A stretch of 57,658 nt of DNA from NCBI GenBank assembly GCA_050012355.1, contig JBEKHI010000002.1:1-57658 (forward strand), read 5' to 3'. Position numbers and translations under genes: made by a program. Origin of the DNA: JBEKHI01 sp050012355. Lineage in GTDB: Bacteria > Actinomycetota > Actinomycetes > Streptosporangiales > Streptosporangiaceae. Shown in pieces: positions 32,673-44,125 of the stretch (position 1 is its first letter; every line of letters begins with the position of its first letter). A model generated the notes under the pieces. That model was not told the origin of the DNA and ran no database searches. It worked only from the letters and a program-made list of their open reading frames with translations.

Positions 32673-33368
32673 TCAGTCGATGAGCGTCTGGGTGCCGAGG
32701 ACGATGGCGAGTGCGAGCCGTTCGGCGTCCTCGGTGCCGGGTTCGGCGGTGTAGACCGTGATCCGCAGGTCGTCGCCGGCGACGATGAGGGCGTCACAGT
32801 CAAGCGTGATGAGCCCGACGTCGGGGTGGTCGATGATCTTGTGCCGGGACCGATCCTGGGACGAGCCGACCTCGCCCGACTCCCACAGCTCGACGAACCG
32901 CGGGCTATGGGCGGTCAGGTCGGCGATCAGCCGTTTCAGCTCGCGGTCGGCAGGATAGCGGGCCGCGGTCATGCGCAGGTCGCCGACGAGCAGGGCTTCG
33001 AAGCGGGCCTGCTGCTGGGGCGTGTGAACGGCGCGGCTACCGGGGCCGACGAGGTTGCGCCAGATGCCGTTGCGCTCGATCCCGCGCCACGACGTGATCT
33101 GGCCCGCGAGCCGGAAGAGCAGTTCCCGCTCGGCGTCCGACAGCCGCAACGCCCGGGCGAGAGCCTCCACGACCTGCGACGACGGCGAGGTAGCCCGGCC
33201 CTGCTCCAGCCGGGTCAGGTAGTCCACCGAGATGCTGGCCAGCCCGGCGAGCTCCTCACGGCGCAGCCCGGCGGCGCGGCGGCGGCCACCGACCGGCACG
33301 CCCACCGCCCCCGGAGCGGCGCGGTCGCGCCAGCGGCGTACGGCCTGGCCGAACTCCCACGACTCCAC
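32673..33368 (-). CDS. XRE-family regulator with shortened MmyB-like ligand domain
   Basis: A 231-residue regulator starting at GTG 33368. Residues about 29-85 form the XRE helix-turn-helix with LRREELAGLASISVDYLTRLEQG, the pattern of the actinobacterial MltR/MmyB-type regulators. The C-terminal ligand domain ends VYTAEPGTEDAERL as in the family, with VGLITLDCDALIVAGDD before it. Between RGIERN and WRNLV about 25-30 residues usually present (an aromatic, pocket-forming stretch) are missing, so ligand sensing may be altered. It diverges from the SDR gene at 33470, the typical regulator/SDR pair, and probably controls it through the shared promoter. Confidence 0.87.
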   Translation of the reverse strand: MESWEFGQAVRRWRDRAAPGAVGVPVGGRRRAAGLRREELAGLASISVDYLTRLEQGRATSPSSQVVEALARALRLSDAERELLFRLAGQITSWRGIERNGIWRNLVGPGSRAVHTPQQQARFEALLVGDLRMTAARYPADRELKRLIADLTAHSPRFVELWESGEVGSSQDRSRHKIIDHPDVGLITLDCDALIVAGDDLRITVYTAEPGTEDAERLALAIVLGTQTLID

Positions 33369-33469
33369 GCCTCCAGTCTGCCCGGTTCGGCGCGCGTTGT
33401 GGTGGCCCTGGCAGTCCTATGAAAAGGGGACCACTTCCTGCGGGCCCGCGCCCGACCCAGACTCGGAGC

Positions 33470-34153
33470 ATGACAACGATACTGATCACCGGGGCGAACA
33501 AGGGCCTCGGCAAGGAGACCGCCAGGCAGCTCATCGCCGCCGGGCACACCGTGTACGCCAGCGCCCGCGACGAGGCCCGTGGCCGGGCGGCAGCCGACGA
33601 GCTGGGGGCCAGGTTCGTTCAGCTCGACGTGACCGACGACGCCTCAGTCAGCGCCGCCTTCGCTCAGATCGAGGCCGACGGCGGCCTCGACGTCCTGGTC
33701 AACAACGCTGGCATCGGGCTGCTCGCGCTCAACGGGCCCGACGCGCTGCGGGTGTTCGACACGAATGCCGTTGGCATCATCCGGGTCACCGAGGCGGCTC
33801 TCCCGCTGCTCAAGAGGTCGCAGAACCCGGTCGTGGTGAACGTCTCGAGTGCGCTCGGCTCGTTCTGGGCCAACCACGAGCCATCCCGGCCCGCTTCGAG
33901 GTTTCCAGCCATCGTCTACGGCGCGAGCAAGGCGGCCGTCTCGATGCTCACCGTCCAGTACGCGCGGGCCGTCCCGGAGGTGAAGTTCAACGCGGTCGAG
34001 CCCGGCTACACCGCGACCGAGCTCGGCGGGGTGAAGAACCCCGGCGGCCGACCGGTCGAGATCAGCGCCCGGATCATCGTCCGGCTGGCCACCATCGGCA
34101 AGGACGGGCCCACTGGCACGTTCCAGGAAGACGACGGCGAGCTGGGCTGGTGA
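33470..34153 (+). CDS. short-chain dehydrogenase/reductase
   Basis: A 227-residue classical SDR starting at ATG 33470. It has the Rossmann motif ITGANKGLGKETARQL, DVLVNNAGIGLL (NNAG), VNVSSALGS with the catalytic serine and IVYGASKAAV with the YxxxK lysine. It oxidises or reduces an unknown small alcohol or ketone with NAD(P). The gene is divergent from the XRE regulator with about a 100-base gap, and such pairs usually form one detoxification or stress unit. It converges on the C40/transglycosylase gene, three bases between stops. Confidence 0.92.
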   Translation: MTTILITGANKGLGKETARQLIAAGHTVYASARDEARGRAAADELGARFVQLDVTDDASVSAAFAQIEADGGLDVLVNNAGIGLLALNGPDALRVFDTNAVGIIRVTEAALPLLKRSQNPVVVNVSSALGSFWANHEPSRPASRFPAIVYGASKAAVSMLTVQYARAVPEVKFNAVEPGYTATELGGVKNPGGRPVEISARIIVRLATIGKDGPTGTFQEDDGELGW

Positions 34154-34156
34154 ACG

Positions 34157-35263
34157 TCAGTGCTGCGGCTCCCACGGGCTGGTGAAACCGACAACCGGTG
34201 ACAGCCCGCCCTTCGATGTGGAGAGGCCGTAGGTGTCGATCTCGACGTTGAAGCCGGTCGCGTAAGCGTCGATCATCGTGTGGGTCGCCGGGTTGATGAC
34301 GATGCCGACGTGCCCGGGATCGGTCATCGTCCCGTCGGCGCCGGCGAAGAACACCAGGTCTCCTGGCTGCACATCAGCCGCTGACACCCTGGTCTCAGTC
34401 GCCCACTGGTCTTCCGAGGTCCGCTCGATGTATACGCCGGCCGCGCGGTAGGCCATCATCACCAGCCCGGAGCAGTCGAAGGAGTCGGGGCCGGTGCCGC
34501 CGAATAGATACGGCTTGCCGAGCTGTTCCTCGGCGAACTGCAGCGCCGCCGACACCGTCTGGTTCGGTGTCGTCACCGAGGCCAGCGCGCTCGTTTGCGG
34601 CGTGCACCCGGTCACCGACGCGGCGACCGTGTAGCCGCCGGCCGCGTACTTCGACGCGTCCGCCTCGACCTCCTGCACGTACCAGGTCGCGTGGTTGTAG
34701 GCGAAGATCGCGTCGGCCAGGTCGGTCTTGGCCCCGTGCGCGATCAGGTACTTCGCCGCGCCCGCGATCGCATCGGCGGGATCGTACACGCTGGGGGGCT
34801 CGATCCCGTCCTCGGCGGTCGCGAGGGTGGCCCAGTTGTCGGTGGAAGCACCGCCGATGCCGATCTGCATCGGCCCGGCCGCCCCGAACCCGTTCTGCCC
34901 GCTGTGCACGCCAGGCAGTGTCGACTGCCCGTTGTCGGATTCCACGGTGCCGATGCCCGCGAGCACGGTCCACGGGATGCCGTACTGCTGCCCGACGGTC
35001 TTGTACCACTTCAGGTAATTCGCGGGAATCGAGTTAGCGCTGGCGGACGCCGCGGGCTGGTTGACGGTATTGGTATTAGTGCAGCCGCTGCCGTCGTCGC
35101 TGGAGAACAGGCTAATGCCGCCCACGATCAGCATCGGTATGGTGAGCAGCCCGAGCAGCAGCAGGACGGCGCTGCCGACGGCCCCGATGACGATGATCCG
35201 TGGCGTGCTGGAGCGCCCCGGCGGACGGAGGCCGGGGGGCCGGATCGGGCTCAGCAGGTTCAT
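34157..35263 (-). CDS. VirB1-like transglycosylase plus NlpC/P60 (C40) cell-wall hydrolase
   Basis: A 368-residue envelope enzyme, the last gene of the secretion operon. A single membrane span (about 25-50, IGAVGSAVLLLLGLLTIP) precedes a lysozyme-like domain with AGIGTVESDNGQS (catalytic Glu region), AAGPMQIG and DAIFAYNHATWYV. From about residue 240 an NlpC/P60 domain has the nucleophile in FDCSGLVMMAYRAAG and DPGHVGIVIN with the histidine. It should open peptidoglycan for a transfer channel, as VirB1 and Gram-positive T4SS C40 proteins do. Its start overlaps the stop of the small protein at 35260 by four bases. Confidence 0.87.
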   Translation of the reverse strand: MNLLSPIRPPGLRPPGRSSTPRIIVIGAVGSAVLLLLGLLTIPMLIVGGISLFSSDDGSGCTNTNTVNQPAASASANSIPANYLKWYKTVGQQYGIPWTVLAGIGTVESDNGQSTLPGVHSGQNGFGAAGPMQIGIGGASTDNWATLATAEDGIEPPSVYDPADAIAGAAKYLIAHGAKTDLADAIFAYNHATWYVQEVEADASKYAAGGYTVAASVTGCTPQTSALASVTTPNQTVSAALQFAEEQLGKPYLFGGTGPDSFDCSGLVMMAYRAAGVYIERTSEDQWATETRVSAADVQPGDLVFFAGADGTMTDPGHVGIVINPATHTMIDAYATGFNVEIDTYGLSTSKGGLSPVVGFTSPWEPQH

Positions 35264-35901
35264 GAGTTACCCGCGGACGCCAGTTCAATATCGTTGACCT
35301 GCCAGCTAGCCCCGGTGGACTGAACCGTGACCGCGTACTGGCCTGAGGCCGTCTGCGTGCCCTTGGTCGACACTTGTCTCTGGGCGATCGTGACGACGAA
35401 CGTGATCGACGACGACCCGAATGATCTGATCGAACCGATCGTCCCGCTGCCCGACGACACCTGCCGCTGCGTTGTCCGCAGCGACGCCACCCCTGGCGTC
35501 TCGTAGCCGGCGCGCAGCAGGCCACCGAACGACGACGTAACCAGCCCGTTCATCCGCCCGACGTACACCGCGGCACTGTCCGTATACCGGTACGTCTCAT
35601 AATCTGAGCAAAACGACGTGACCACTCCGGCGGCGTCAGCCAGCTCAGCCTGGGTGAACGGCAGCCAGCTGTAGATGTTCACCGAGCTCGGCGTGGCCGT
35701 CCCGGGCGAGCTCTGTGCGACCGGCGTGTCAGCTATCGACGAGGCGACCGCGGCAGGCGTCGGGCTGGCCGACGGCGACGCGGCCGCACCGGTGTCACCC
35801 GAGTGGTGGAAATTCGGGCTTACCAGGTAGATACCGAGGACCGCCAGTCCGGCCACCACGATTCCGAACAGCATGCGCTGCTGCCACACCTTGAGTTCCA
35901 T
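35260..35901 (-). CDS. membrane-anchored T4SS-operon protein, NTF2/TcpC-like
   Basis: A 213-residue protein with a single membrane span near the N-terminus (MLFGIVVAGLAVLGIYLV), a Ser/Pro/Ala linker (SPSASPTPAAVASS), and an extracellular domain from about residue 80, TQAELADAAGVVTSFCSDY, ending TVQSTGASWQVNDIEL. The shape fits the VirB8/TcpC NTF2-like extracellular modules of Gram-positive T4SS, although the sequence is not a clear match. It lies between the VirB6-like gene and the C40 hydrolase, with two bases and a four-base overlap respectively, so it is part of the operon. Confidence 0.75.
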   Translation of the reverse strand: MELKVWQQRMLFGIVVAGLAVLGIYLVSPNFHHSGDTGAAASPSASPTPAAVASSIADTPVAQSSPGTATPSSVNIYSWLPFTQAELADAAGVVTSFCSDYETYRYTDSAAVYVGRMNGLVTSSFGGLLRAGYETPGVASLRTTQRQVSSGSGTIGSIRSFGSSSITFVVTIAQRQVSTKGTQTASGQYAVTVQSTGASWQVNDIELASAGNS

Positions 35902-35903
35902 GG

Positions 35904-38552
<2,649 letters not shown>

Positions 38553-38578
38553 CGGAGGGCTCCTCTTTTTTGGCTCGT

Positions 38579-38622
38579 CGGTGCTGCACTATCCAGGCTC
38601 TTTGCTGGGTAATGCAGCACCG
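38579..38622. repeat. dispersed hairpin, family C copy 3
   Basis: Perfect ten-base arms (38579-38588 and 38613-38622, CGGTGCTGCA) and a centre with CTATCCAGGCTCTTTGCTGG. It aligns closely with the copy at 21669-21726. It lies between the VirB4-like stop and the VirB6-like start, both on the minus strand. Confidence 0.85.
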
Positions 38623-38632
38623 ACCATGATCA

Positions 38633-41062
38633 TCAGCCTGGACTGGGACGCTTGTGCGTCGGGTTGGTGTCGATCCAGTCGCGTAGTTCGTCGGATACCA
38701 GGTCGATGCCGATCCGGCCCGCCCGGTCGTCTAGGTCACGGAACACGCACTCGCCATTCCCCAGCGAGCGCAGTACCGCCTTGTGCTCTTCGGTCGGCTC
38801 GACACCCAGCAGCGACATCACGTTCGTCACCTCGCCACGCTCGGACGACCTGAAGGCGAACACGCTGGACAAACAGTTGGTCACCTGCTCGTTGAGCAGG
38901 TCACCGGCGTTCTGCGAGACGAGGATCAGCGCCGTGTTGCGCGAGCGGCCCATCCGCGATACCTCGGGGACCAGCTTGGCGCCCTCCGGCGTGGACGTGA
39001 TCGCCCAGGCCTCATCCAGGAAGATCGCCTTCGGCTTGGTCCGCTCGATGCCGTTGAGCAGCCGCCGGGCGAACTGCGACACCAGGTAGAGCAGCGCGAC
39101 CGACAGCCGCTGCTCGTACGAGTAGTCGTCACGGGCGGTGGTGGTGTCCGGCAAGGTCAGGCCGCCGAGGGTGAAGACGGTCGTCCACCCCTCCGCGTCG
39201 ATCTGCTGCCCGCCCGCGGGGGCAAAGCACAGTCTCGCGAGACGCATCTCGGAAACCGAGCGCATCACCGCGCCGAGGTTTTTCCACGCCGGATCCTCCG
39301 CCTGTTCGAGGTACCTGACGACCTTACCGAGCGACGGCCGCGATCCCCCAGCAACCGCGCCGACGGCCTGGATCATGGCTGACTCACGCTCCTCCGACAT
39401 GCGGGGAAGCAGGAGCCTGAGGGTCTCGGTGGCCATCGTGCGCTTTTCGGCGAGATCGTCCCCGAACGAGAACGGGTCGAGCAGCCCGGGCGCCGCACTC
39501 CCTAGTGGGAGGATGCGCGCCTTACGCCCCGATTTGGACAAGTACTCGACCAGCGATTCGGCGTCACCCTTCGGGTCGATGACGGCCACCGTCGCGCCGC
39601 GCAGCGCGAGCTGGTAGATCATCAGCAGCGCCAGCGTCGTCTTGCCACCGCCGGGCTCGCCGGTGACAGCGATCGCCGTAGGCCGGTTCCGCGCCGCCGC
39701 CAGCATCGGGTCGAAATGGACGACAGAACGAGCGCGGCCCAGTGTCTCGCCGATGTACGGCCCGATCCATCCGACGCCGTCCGCGATCCGGTCCCCGAGC
39801 TCAACGGTCGCGGTCGGCATGCCGCCGGCGATCGTGTACAGCGGCTGCCGCTGCACGTAGGAGCTCACCCGCACCCGGTCCCCCGGCAGCGCCTCGCTCA
39901 GCAGCGAGAACTGGTCGCCGGTGGAGTTCACCACGTCGATGCCGATGTCGCGGTAGTGCTCGGTGACCGCCTCCACCCGCCGCACGCACATCTCTCTGGT
40001 TGGCGCGGTGATGATCAGCCGGTGCCAGCCGTAGACGAACGGCAGCCGCTCCTTGGTGATCCCGTGCTCCAGCATCCGGGCGGCGGCGATCTGCTCGGCG
40101 AGCGCGATCGGCGCCTCCGCGCCGGCCTCGCGGATGTGCGCGTCCATATCCCGGGCGTGCGCCAGCCTGCGGCTGACGTCCTTGCTGGCCTTGGCCGGCG
40201 GGATGAGACGCATCCGGGCGGAGACCTCGACCGGGAACGGCAGCGAGTCCGCGTAATGCATCCACGGTTCGCCTTCGGGGAAGCTCATCACGTCGGGGAA
40301 CCGGGAGAAGCTCAGGAAGGCGGCATAGGACTCGCCTTGCATGTGCTCAAGCCGCAGCAGGGTCCTGCCGTTGTGCACCTGACCCTCGAAGAGCTGCTCG
40401 ATCTCCCCCGCACCCCAGGTCCGGCGTCGCGCGGCACTTGGCTGGGGCTCGGCCATCGTTCCCATCAGCGTGTGCTGGATCAGCCAGGCGATCTCTCTCG
40501 AGGTGGCGTGGCGGGCGGCGAGCGCACTGGCCGCTAGGGCCCGGCCGAGCCGTTCGGCTTGCTCGGTCCATTTCGTGATCTCGTTGGGTGACACGGCTTC
40601 GTCGGAGATGCCGAAGCCGCGTTCTGTCATCTTGTAGCCGGTCATCAGCGAGGAGAACACTCCGCCGGAGAGCTGAGCGCGCACCCCGCGCTGGCCCAGC
40701 CTGACCCCGATGTAGATCTCCTTGGACCAGAAGTCCTTCGCCCACACGTACTGGTAAGCCTGCTCCAGGTATTCGCGCCAGCCGGGGCCGCCGTCGCTGG
40801 TGGCGTCCAGGCCGGTCGCCCAGTCGACGGCGGGGAAGCTGCGGTGCGCGATACGCAGGTGCACCTCAGCGTCCTGCATGCGGATGGCGGCGAGCGCGAT
40901 GGTGACGTTGGTCGCCAGCGCCTCGCGTTCTTCCGGCGTGGTGAACTCGTAGCTGACGCTCGGCACCCGGTAGTAGGCCCAGGCACTAGCGTCGGTGAGC
41001 AGGATCCGGTCATCGAAGTACCGGATCGACAGGCGGTTACGCCCCTTCGTCTTCGTGCTCAC
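38633..41062 (-). CDS. VirB4/TraC-like conjugation ATPase
   Basis: An 809-residue protein from GTG 41062, with AGGAG five bases upstream. The last 400 residues form a P-loop ATPase with Walker A VTGEPGGGKTTLALL (K474), the IDPKGDAESLVEYLSKSG motif of VirB4/TraC proteins, and Walker B KAIFLDEAW (D683, E684). LILVSQNAGDLL follows. The N-terminal part includes SIRYFDDRILLTDASAWAYY and HYRDIGIDVVNSTGDQ, typical of actinobacterial VirB4-like proteins. It would power substrate or pilin transfer at the membrane. It starts eight bases after the stop of the upstream gene. Confidence 0.9.
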   Translation of the reverse strand: MSTKTKGRNRLSIRYFDDRILLTDASAWAYYRVPSVSYEFTTPEEREALATNVTIALAAIRMQDAEVHLRIAHRSFPAVDWATGLDATSDGGPGWREYLEQAYQYVWAKDFWSKEIYIGVRLGQRGVRAQLSGGVFSSLMTGYKMTERGFGISDEAVSPNEITKWTEQAERLGRALAASALAARHATSREIAWLIQHTLMGTMAEPQPSAARRRTWGAGEIEQLFEGQVHNGRTLLRLEHMQGESYAAFLSFSRFPDVMSFPEGEPWMHYADSLPFPVEVSARMRLIPPAKASKDVSRRLAHARDMDAHIREAGAEAPIALAEQIAAARMLEHGITKERLPFVYGWHRLIITAPTREMCVRRVEAVTEHYRDIGIDVVNSTGDQFSLLSEALPGDRVRVSSYVQRQPLYTIAGGMPTATVELGDRIADGVGWIGPYIGETLGRARSVVHFDPMLAAARNRPTAIAVTGEPGGGKTTLALLMIYQLALRGATVAVIDPKGDAESLVEYLSKSGRKARILPLGSAAPGLLDPFSFGDDLAEKRTMATETLRLLLPRMSEERESAMIQAVGAVAGGSRPSLGKVVRYLEQAEDPAWKNLGAVMRSVSEMRLARLCFAPAGGQQIDAEGWTTVFTLGGLTLPDTTTARDDYSYEQRLSVALLYLVSQFARRLLNGIERTKPKAIFLDEAWAITSTPEGAKLVPEVSRMGRSRNTALILVSQNAGDLLNEQVTNCLSSVFAFRSSERGEVTNVMSLLGVEPTEEHKAVLRSLGNGECVFRDLDDRAGRIGIDLVSDELRDWIDTNPTHKRPSPG

Positions 41063-41070
41063 GCTCGCTC

Positions 41071-43683
41071 CTAATTCACTTTGACCGGGGCAGCGGCCAT
41101 GCCCGCGACGAGCACGCCGGCCAGGGCCGTGTACGCCACGCGGGTCTGGGGCAGCAGCGCGGTCGGCCCAGCCGCGCCGACCGGCAGACCATCGTCCCAG
41201 GGGACCCTGACGATGGCACGGCACCGGCCACGGGCCACGGACTCCGCGGCCTCGACGTCGGTCATCGACCGTCTGCTTACGCCGTTGATGAGGGTGACAC
41301 TGCGCGCGGCGAGATCGTCGAAGCCGTGCGCCTCGAGCCAGTCGCGCGTGCTGGTCAGGCTGGGCGCGGCGTCCCCGCTGGCTGGGACGACGACCACCAG
41401 CTGATCGGCGACGTGCAACAGCCTGGTCAGGCCGTTCGGCCCCGGATCGAGCATGGCCAGCGGGTAGTGCTCGCCGAGCTTGCGTGCCAGCAAGGCAGCG
41501 CCAGCGTCGTCCAGCTGCCCGCGCCAGCCCCGGCCGGCGGTGATCACGTCGAGCCGTCCGTCCGGCGCCGCGCCGCGGACGCCGTTCTGCGTGCTGGTCT
41601 CGCCGATGGTGTTTCCTGGTTCGCAGCGGCTCCCTGGTGGCAGCCCGTCGAGTGCGGTGGATGGCGGCGCGTCCGGAATTCCGCCGTCGAGCAGCGCCGC
41701 CACGTCGGCGGCTGGGTGCATGTGCCGTCCGAGCGAGCCGTCGTGCAGGTCAACCGCAGCGACCGGGTGTTCCCGCAGCGACGCGAGAATGTAGCCGGTC
41801 ATCAGCGCGGTCACGGTCTGCCCCGCCCCGCTGGTGCAGCCCAGGAACAGGATGCGCTTAGGGCCACTGAGCTCCAGCCGGGCCCGGTCGCGGTCGAGGG
41901 TCTCCTGGTCGCGCTTGCCTGGCCCCTGGGTCGCACCGGTCACGACCTTGACCTTGCGCCGCCAGTCGAAACCGTCGGCCGCCGTCCGCCCGTTTCCTGG
42001 CCTAGCCAGCGCCCGTTCGATGGACGGTACCGGGCGTGCGTACGACGCGGGCGGCGCAGCGGCGGTCGGCGGGTTTGTCGACGCGGGCGGCGGCTGGGGC
42101 GGGCTGCTTGGCGCGGCGGAACCGGAGGATGCGGCGAATACCTCGCGCACTACCGGCGGCGGTGGGGCTGTTGCTGTTGCGGGCGACGTCGGCGTTGGTG
42201 TCGGCGTTGGTAGCGTCGGCGCTGGCGGCGCGGCCATTGGTGGCGCTGGCATCTCGTGCCGTGCGGCTTTCTGCGGCGCTGGCATCTGCCGCAGTGCTGG
42301 CGCTGCTTCTTCCAGCGCTGGCGCATCTGGCGACGCTGCCGCCTCGTGCGACGCCGGCTCATGCGACGCCGCCTCGTGCGACGCTGTGGCCTCTTCCAGC
42401 GCTGCCGCATCCTGCGGAGCTGCCTCATCCTGCGGAGCTGGCGTACCGTGCTGCGCTGAGGTGTCCTGGGCCGCTACCGCGCCATGCGCCACTGGCGCAT
42501 CTTGCGGCACTGCCGCGTCCTGAGGCTCGAGCGTGTCCTGAAGCTCTGCCGCGTCCTGAGGCGCGGGCAGCTCACGCGGCGCACGGCCTTCGGACGTCGC
42601 CCTAACGGGTACCGGCGTGCCAGCCGATGCCGGTCCCGGCAGGGCCGTCAGATCGTCGTCGGATGGCACTGGCGCCGGCGCCGGCGCCGGCGCCGGCTCG
42701 GCAGACTCCGCCGACTCGGGCGCGGTCTCGGCGCCGAGACGAATGCCATTGCTGTCATTTGTTTCGTCTGCTTCGGGAGCCGCGGCCTGGTCTTCGCGCA
42801 TTCCGTTTGACGCGCGGAACGCGACGACATCGCCGGTTCCGGTATCTCCCGCAGCGCGGACACGTGAGAAATCTGGGGTCTGCACGCCGTGCGGCCACTT
42901 CGGCGGCTCGAATGCCACGACTTGGGGATCCGCCTGTGGCGCGAACTCGATCGCGGCGGAATCCACCACCGGCTCTGGCCTATCCCCATGCGCCACTTCG
43001 ACCCGAACCGAGGGTCGTGATCCGCCCCTCGCGACTTCACGAACTCGAACCGGCTGCTCCGGTGCCTTACCGGATTCTCGTTGCTGCTCCAGCGGCTGGA
43101 GGTCCGGCGGCCGGAGTTCGACTGGCCGCAACGGCGGAGCCAACTCTGCCCGGTTACTCGCTGTCGCCGCGGCCAGTCGCTCAGCCTTGCCCGTGGGCTC
43201 AAGCGTCGCGCCGGACTCGGTCACCGTGCGTTCGGCCTTCCGCCGGGCGAGACTTTGCCGCACGAGGATGGCGCGACCGCGCTTGGCCACCTCACCCTGC
43301 TTGCGCGTGGCGGGGAGGCGGCTGTGCCACACCTTCGCCACCACGATGATCTCGTCTTTCTCGTCCAGCGGCGCGAGGCGGCACCACACCCGCGGCTCCG
43401 TCAGATAGCGGACCTGAGATACCAGCAGTTCAGGCAACCGCTTGTTCTCGATGACCGGTCTGGTTGTCAGCCAGGTAAGCAGCCCAGGGGGCAGTACATA
43501 GAGCCAGACGAGATTATGGTTGAACGGCAGGCCGATAGCGACCAGAAGGAGAACATATGGAACCGTGATACCCGCGAATACGGCAATCCAACTTATCGGA
43601 AGCGGAGTAGGCAGCCGAAAGTCGTAAAGCTTGTATAGCCGTTTCTCGATACGCCAGATGTTGGTATAAGTGGGCAGATCCAC
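41071..43683 (-). CDS. TcpE/PrgI-like membrane domain fused to a MinD/EspI-like ATPase with defective P-loop
   Basis: An 870-residue composite from GTG 43683, with AGGAG eight bases upstream. Residues 1-150 begin LPTYTNIWRIEKRLYKLYDF, with two membrane spans at about 28-70, as in TcpE/PrgI-like T4SS proteins. Residues about 150-600 are a disordered Ala/Pro/Glu-rich linker with repeats (PQDAA, SHEAA). Residues about 605-870 form a MinD/ParA-like domain ending in a final hydrophobic helix. The nucleotide loop, residues 615-623, reads GCTSGAGQT, with Gln where the Walker lysine belongs, so ATP hydrolysis is doubtful. EspI-like ATPases of type VII secretion share the disordered linker plus ATPase layout. 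Position is between the VirB2-like and VirB4 genes. Confidence 0.82.
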   Translation of the reverse strand: MDLPTYTNIWRIEKRLYKLYDFRLPTPLPISWIAVFAGITVPYVLLLVAIGLPFNHNLVWLYVLPPGLLTWLTTRPVIENKRLPELLVSQVRYLTEPRVWCRLAPLDEKDEIIVVAKVWHSRLPATRKQGEVAKRGRAILVRQSLARRKAERTVTESGATLEPTGKAERLAAATASNRAELAPPLRPVELRPPDLQPLEQQRESGKAPEQPVRVREVARGGSRPSVRVEVAHGDRPEPVVDSAAIEFAPQADPQVVAFEPPKWPHGVQTPDFSRVRAAGDTGTGDVVAFRASNGMREDQAAAPEADETNDSNGIRLGAETAPESAESAEPAPAPAPAPVPSDDDLTALPGPASAGTPVPVRATSEGRAPRELPAPQDAAELQDTLEPQDAAVPQDAPVAHGAVAAQDTSAQHGTPAPQDEAAPQDAAALEEATASHEAASHEPASHEAAASPDAPALEEAAPALRQMPAPQKAARHEMPAPPMAAPPAPTLPTPTPTPTSPATATAPPPPVVREVFAASSGSAAPSSPPQPPPASTNPPTAAAPPASYARPVPSIERALARPGNGRTAADGFDWRRKVKVVTGATQGPGKRDQETLDRDRARLELSGPKRILFLGCTSGAGQTVTALMTGYILASLREHPVAAVDLHDGSLGRHMHPAADVAALLDGGIPDAPPSTALDGLPPGSRCEPGNTIGETSTQNGVRGAAPDGRLDVITAGRGWRGQLDDAGAALLARKLGEHYPLAMLDPGPNGLTRLLHVADQLVVVVPASGDAAPSLTSTRDWLEAHGFDDLAARSVTLINGVSRRSMTDVEAAESVARGRCRAIVRVPWDDGLPVGAAGPTALLPQTRVAYTALAGVLVAGMAAAPVKVN

Positions 43684-43707
43684 GGAGTGCTCTCCTCAGT
43701 CTTAAGG

Positions 43708-43965
43708 TCAGTGGACCCCGAGAGCGTTCGCTATCCCAGTGGCGAGCGTCTGCACGATACTGGGTGTGTAGAAAACCACAGCGATCGCCACCGCAAGAAC
43801 GATGAATTGCACGAATCGCGTGATTTCCCGCGTGAAGAGAAAGAACAGTGCGACAATTCCTACGATCCCCAGGAACAGCGGTCCAAACAGACCCTGGAGA
43901 TACGTAACCAAGCCCTGGGTGCTTATCGCAGCCTGGGGCGCCGCGGCGAGGAGGTGAAGAGACAT
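43708..43965 (-). CDS. small VirB2/TrbC-like membrane protein
   Basis: An 85-residue protein with AAGGAG seven bases before ATG 43965. Two hydrophobic spans, roughly residues 27-46 (GPLFLGIVGIVALFFLF) and 52-72 (FIVLAVAIAVVFYTP), with a short basic loop TREITR between. VirB2-type pilins and their Gram-positive counterparts have this size and topology. No cleavage signal is clear. It lies 24 bases upstream of the fusion gene and should be abundantly translated relative to its neighbours. Confidence 0.78.
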   Translation of the reverse strand: MSLHLLAAAPQAAISTQGLVTYLQGLFGPLFLGIVGIVALFFLFTREITRFVQFIVLAVAIAVVFYTPSIVQTLATGIANALGVH

Positions 43966-44125
43966 TATGCTCTCCTTCCAGGGTTATCCAATATCTGGTG
44001 ATGCTGCCGATGCCTTCGCGGGTGGCCTCCGGCCGAAGCCGATACGAACGCCCGGTCGACATGCGGGCTTGCTGCCGCGGCCGGTTCGCCGGCCGACCGC
44101 GTGCTGCGGAAGATGGAATCTCGGG

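Noticed and set aside
42036..42605. Plus-strand frames rich in Ala/Arg/Leu over the linker of the fused ATPase gene
   Set aside because: Antisense reading of the Ala/Pro repeats; the minus frame has ribosome site, family-like ends and fits the operon.
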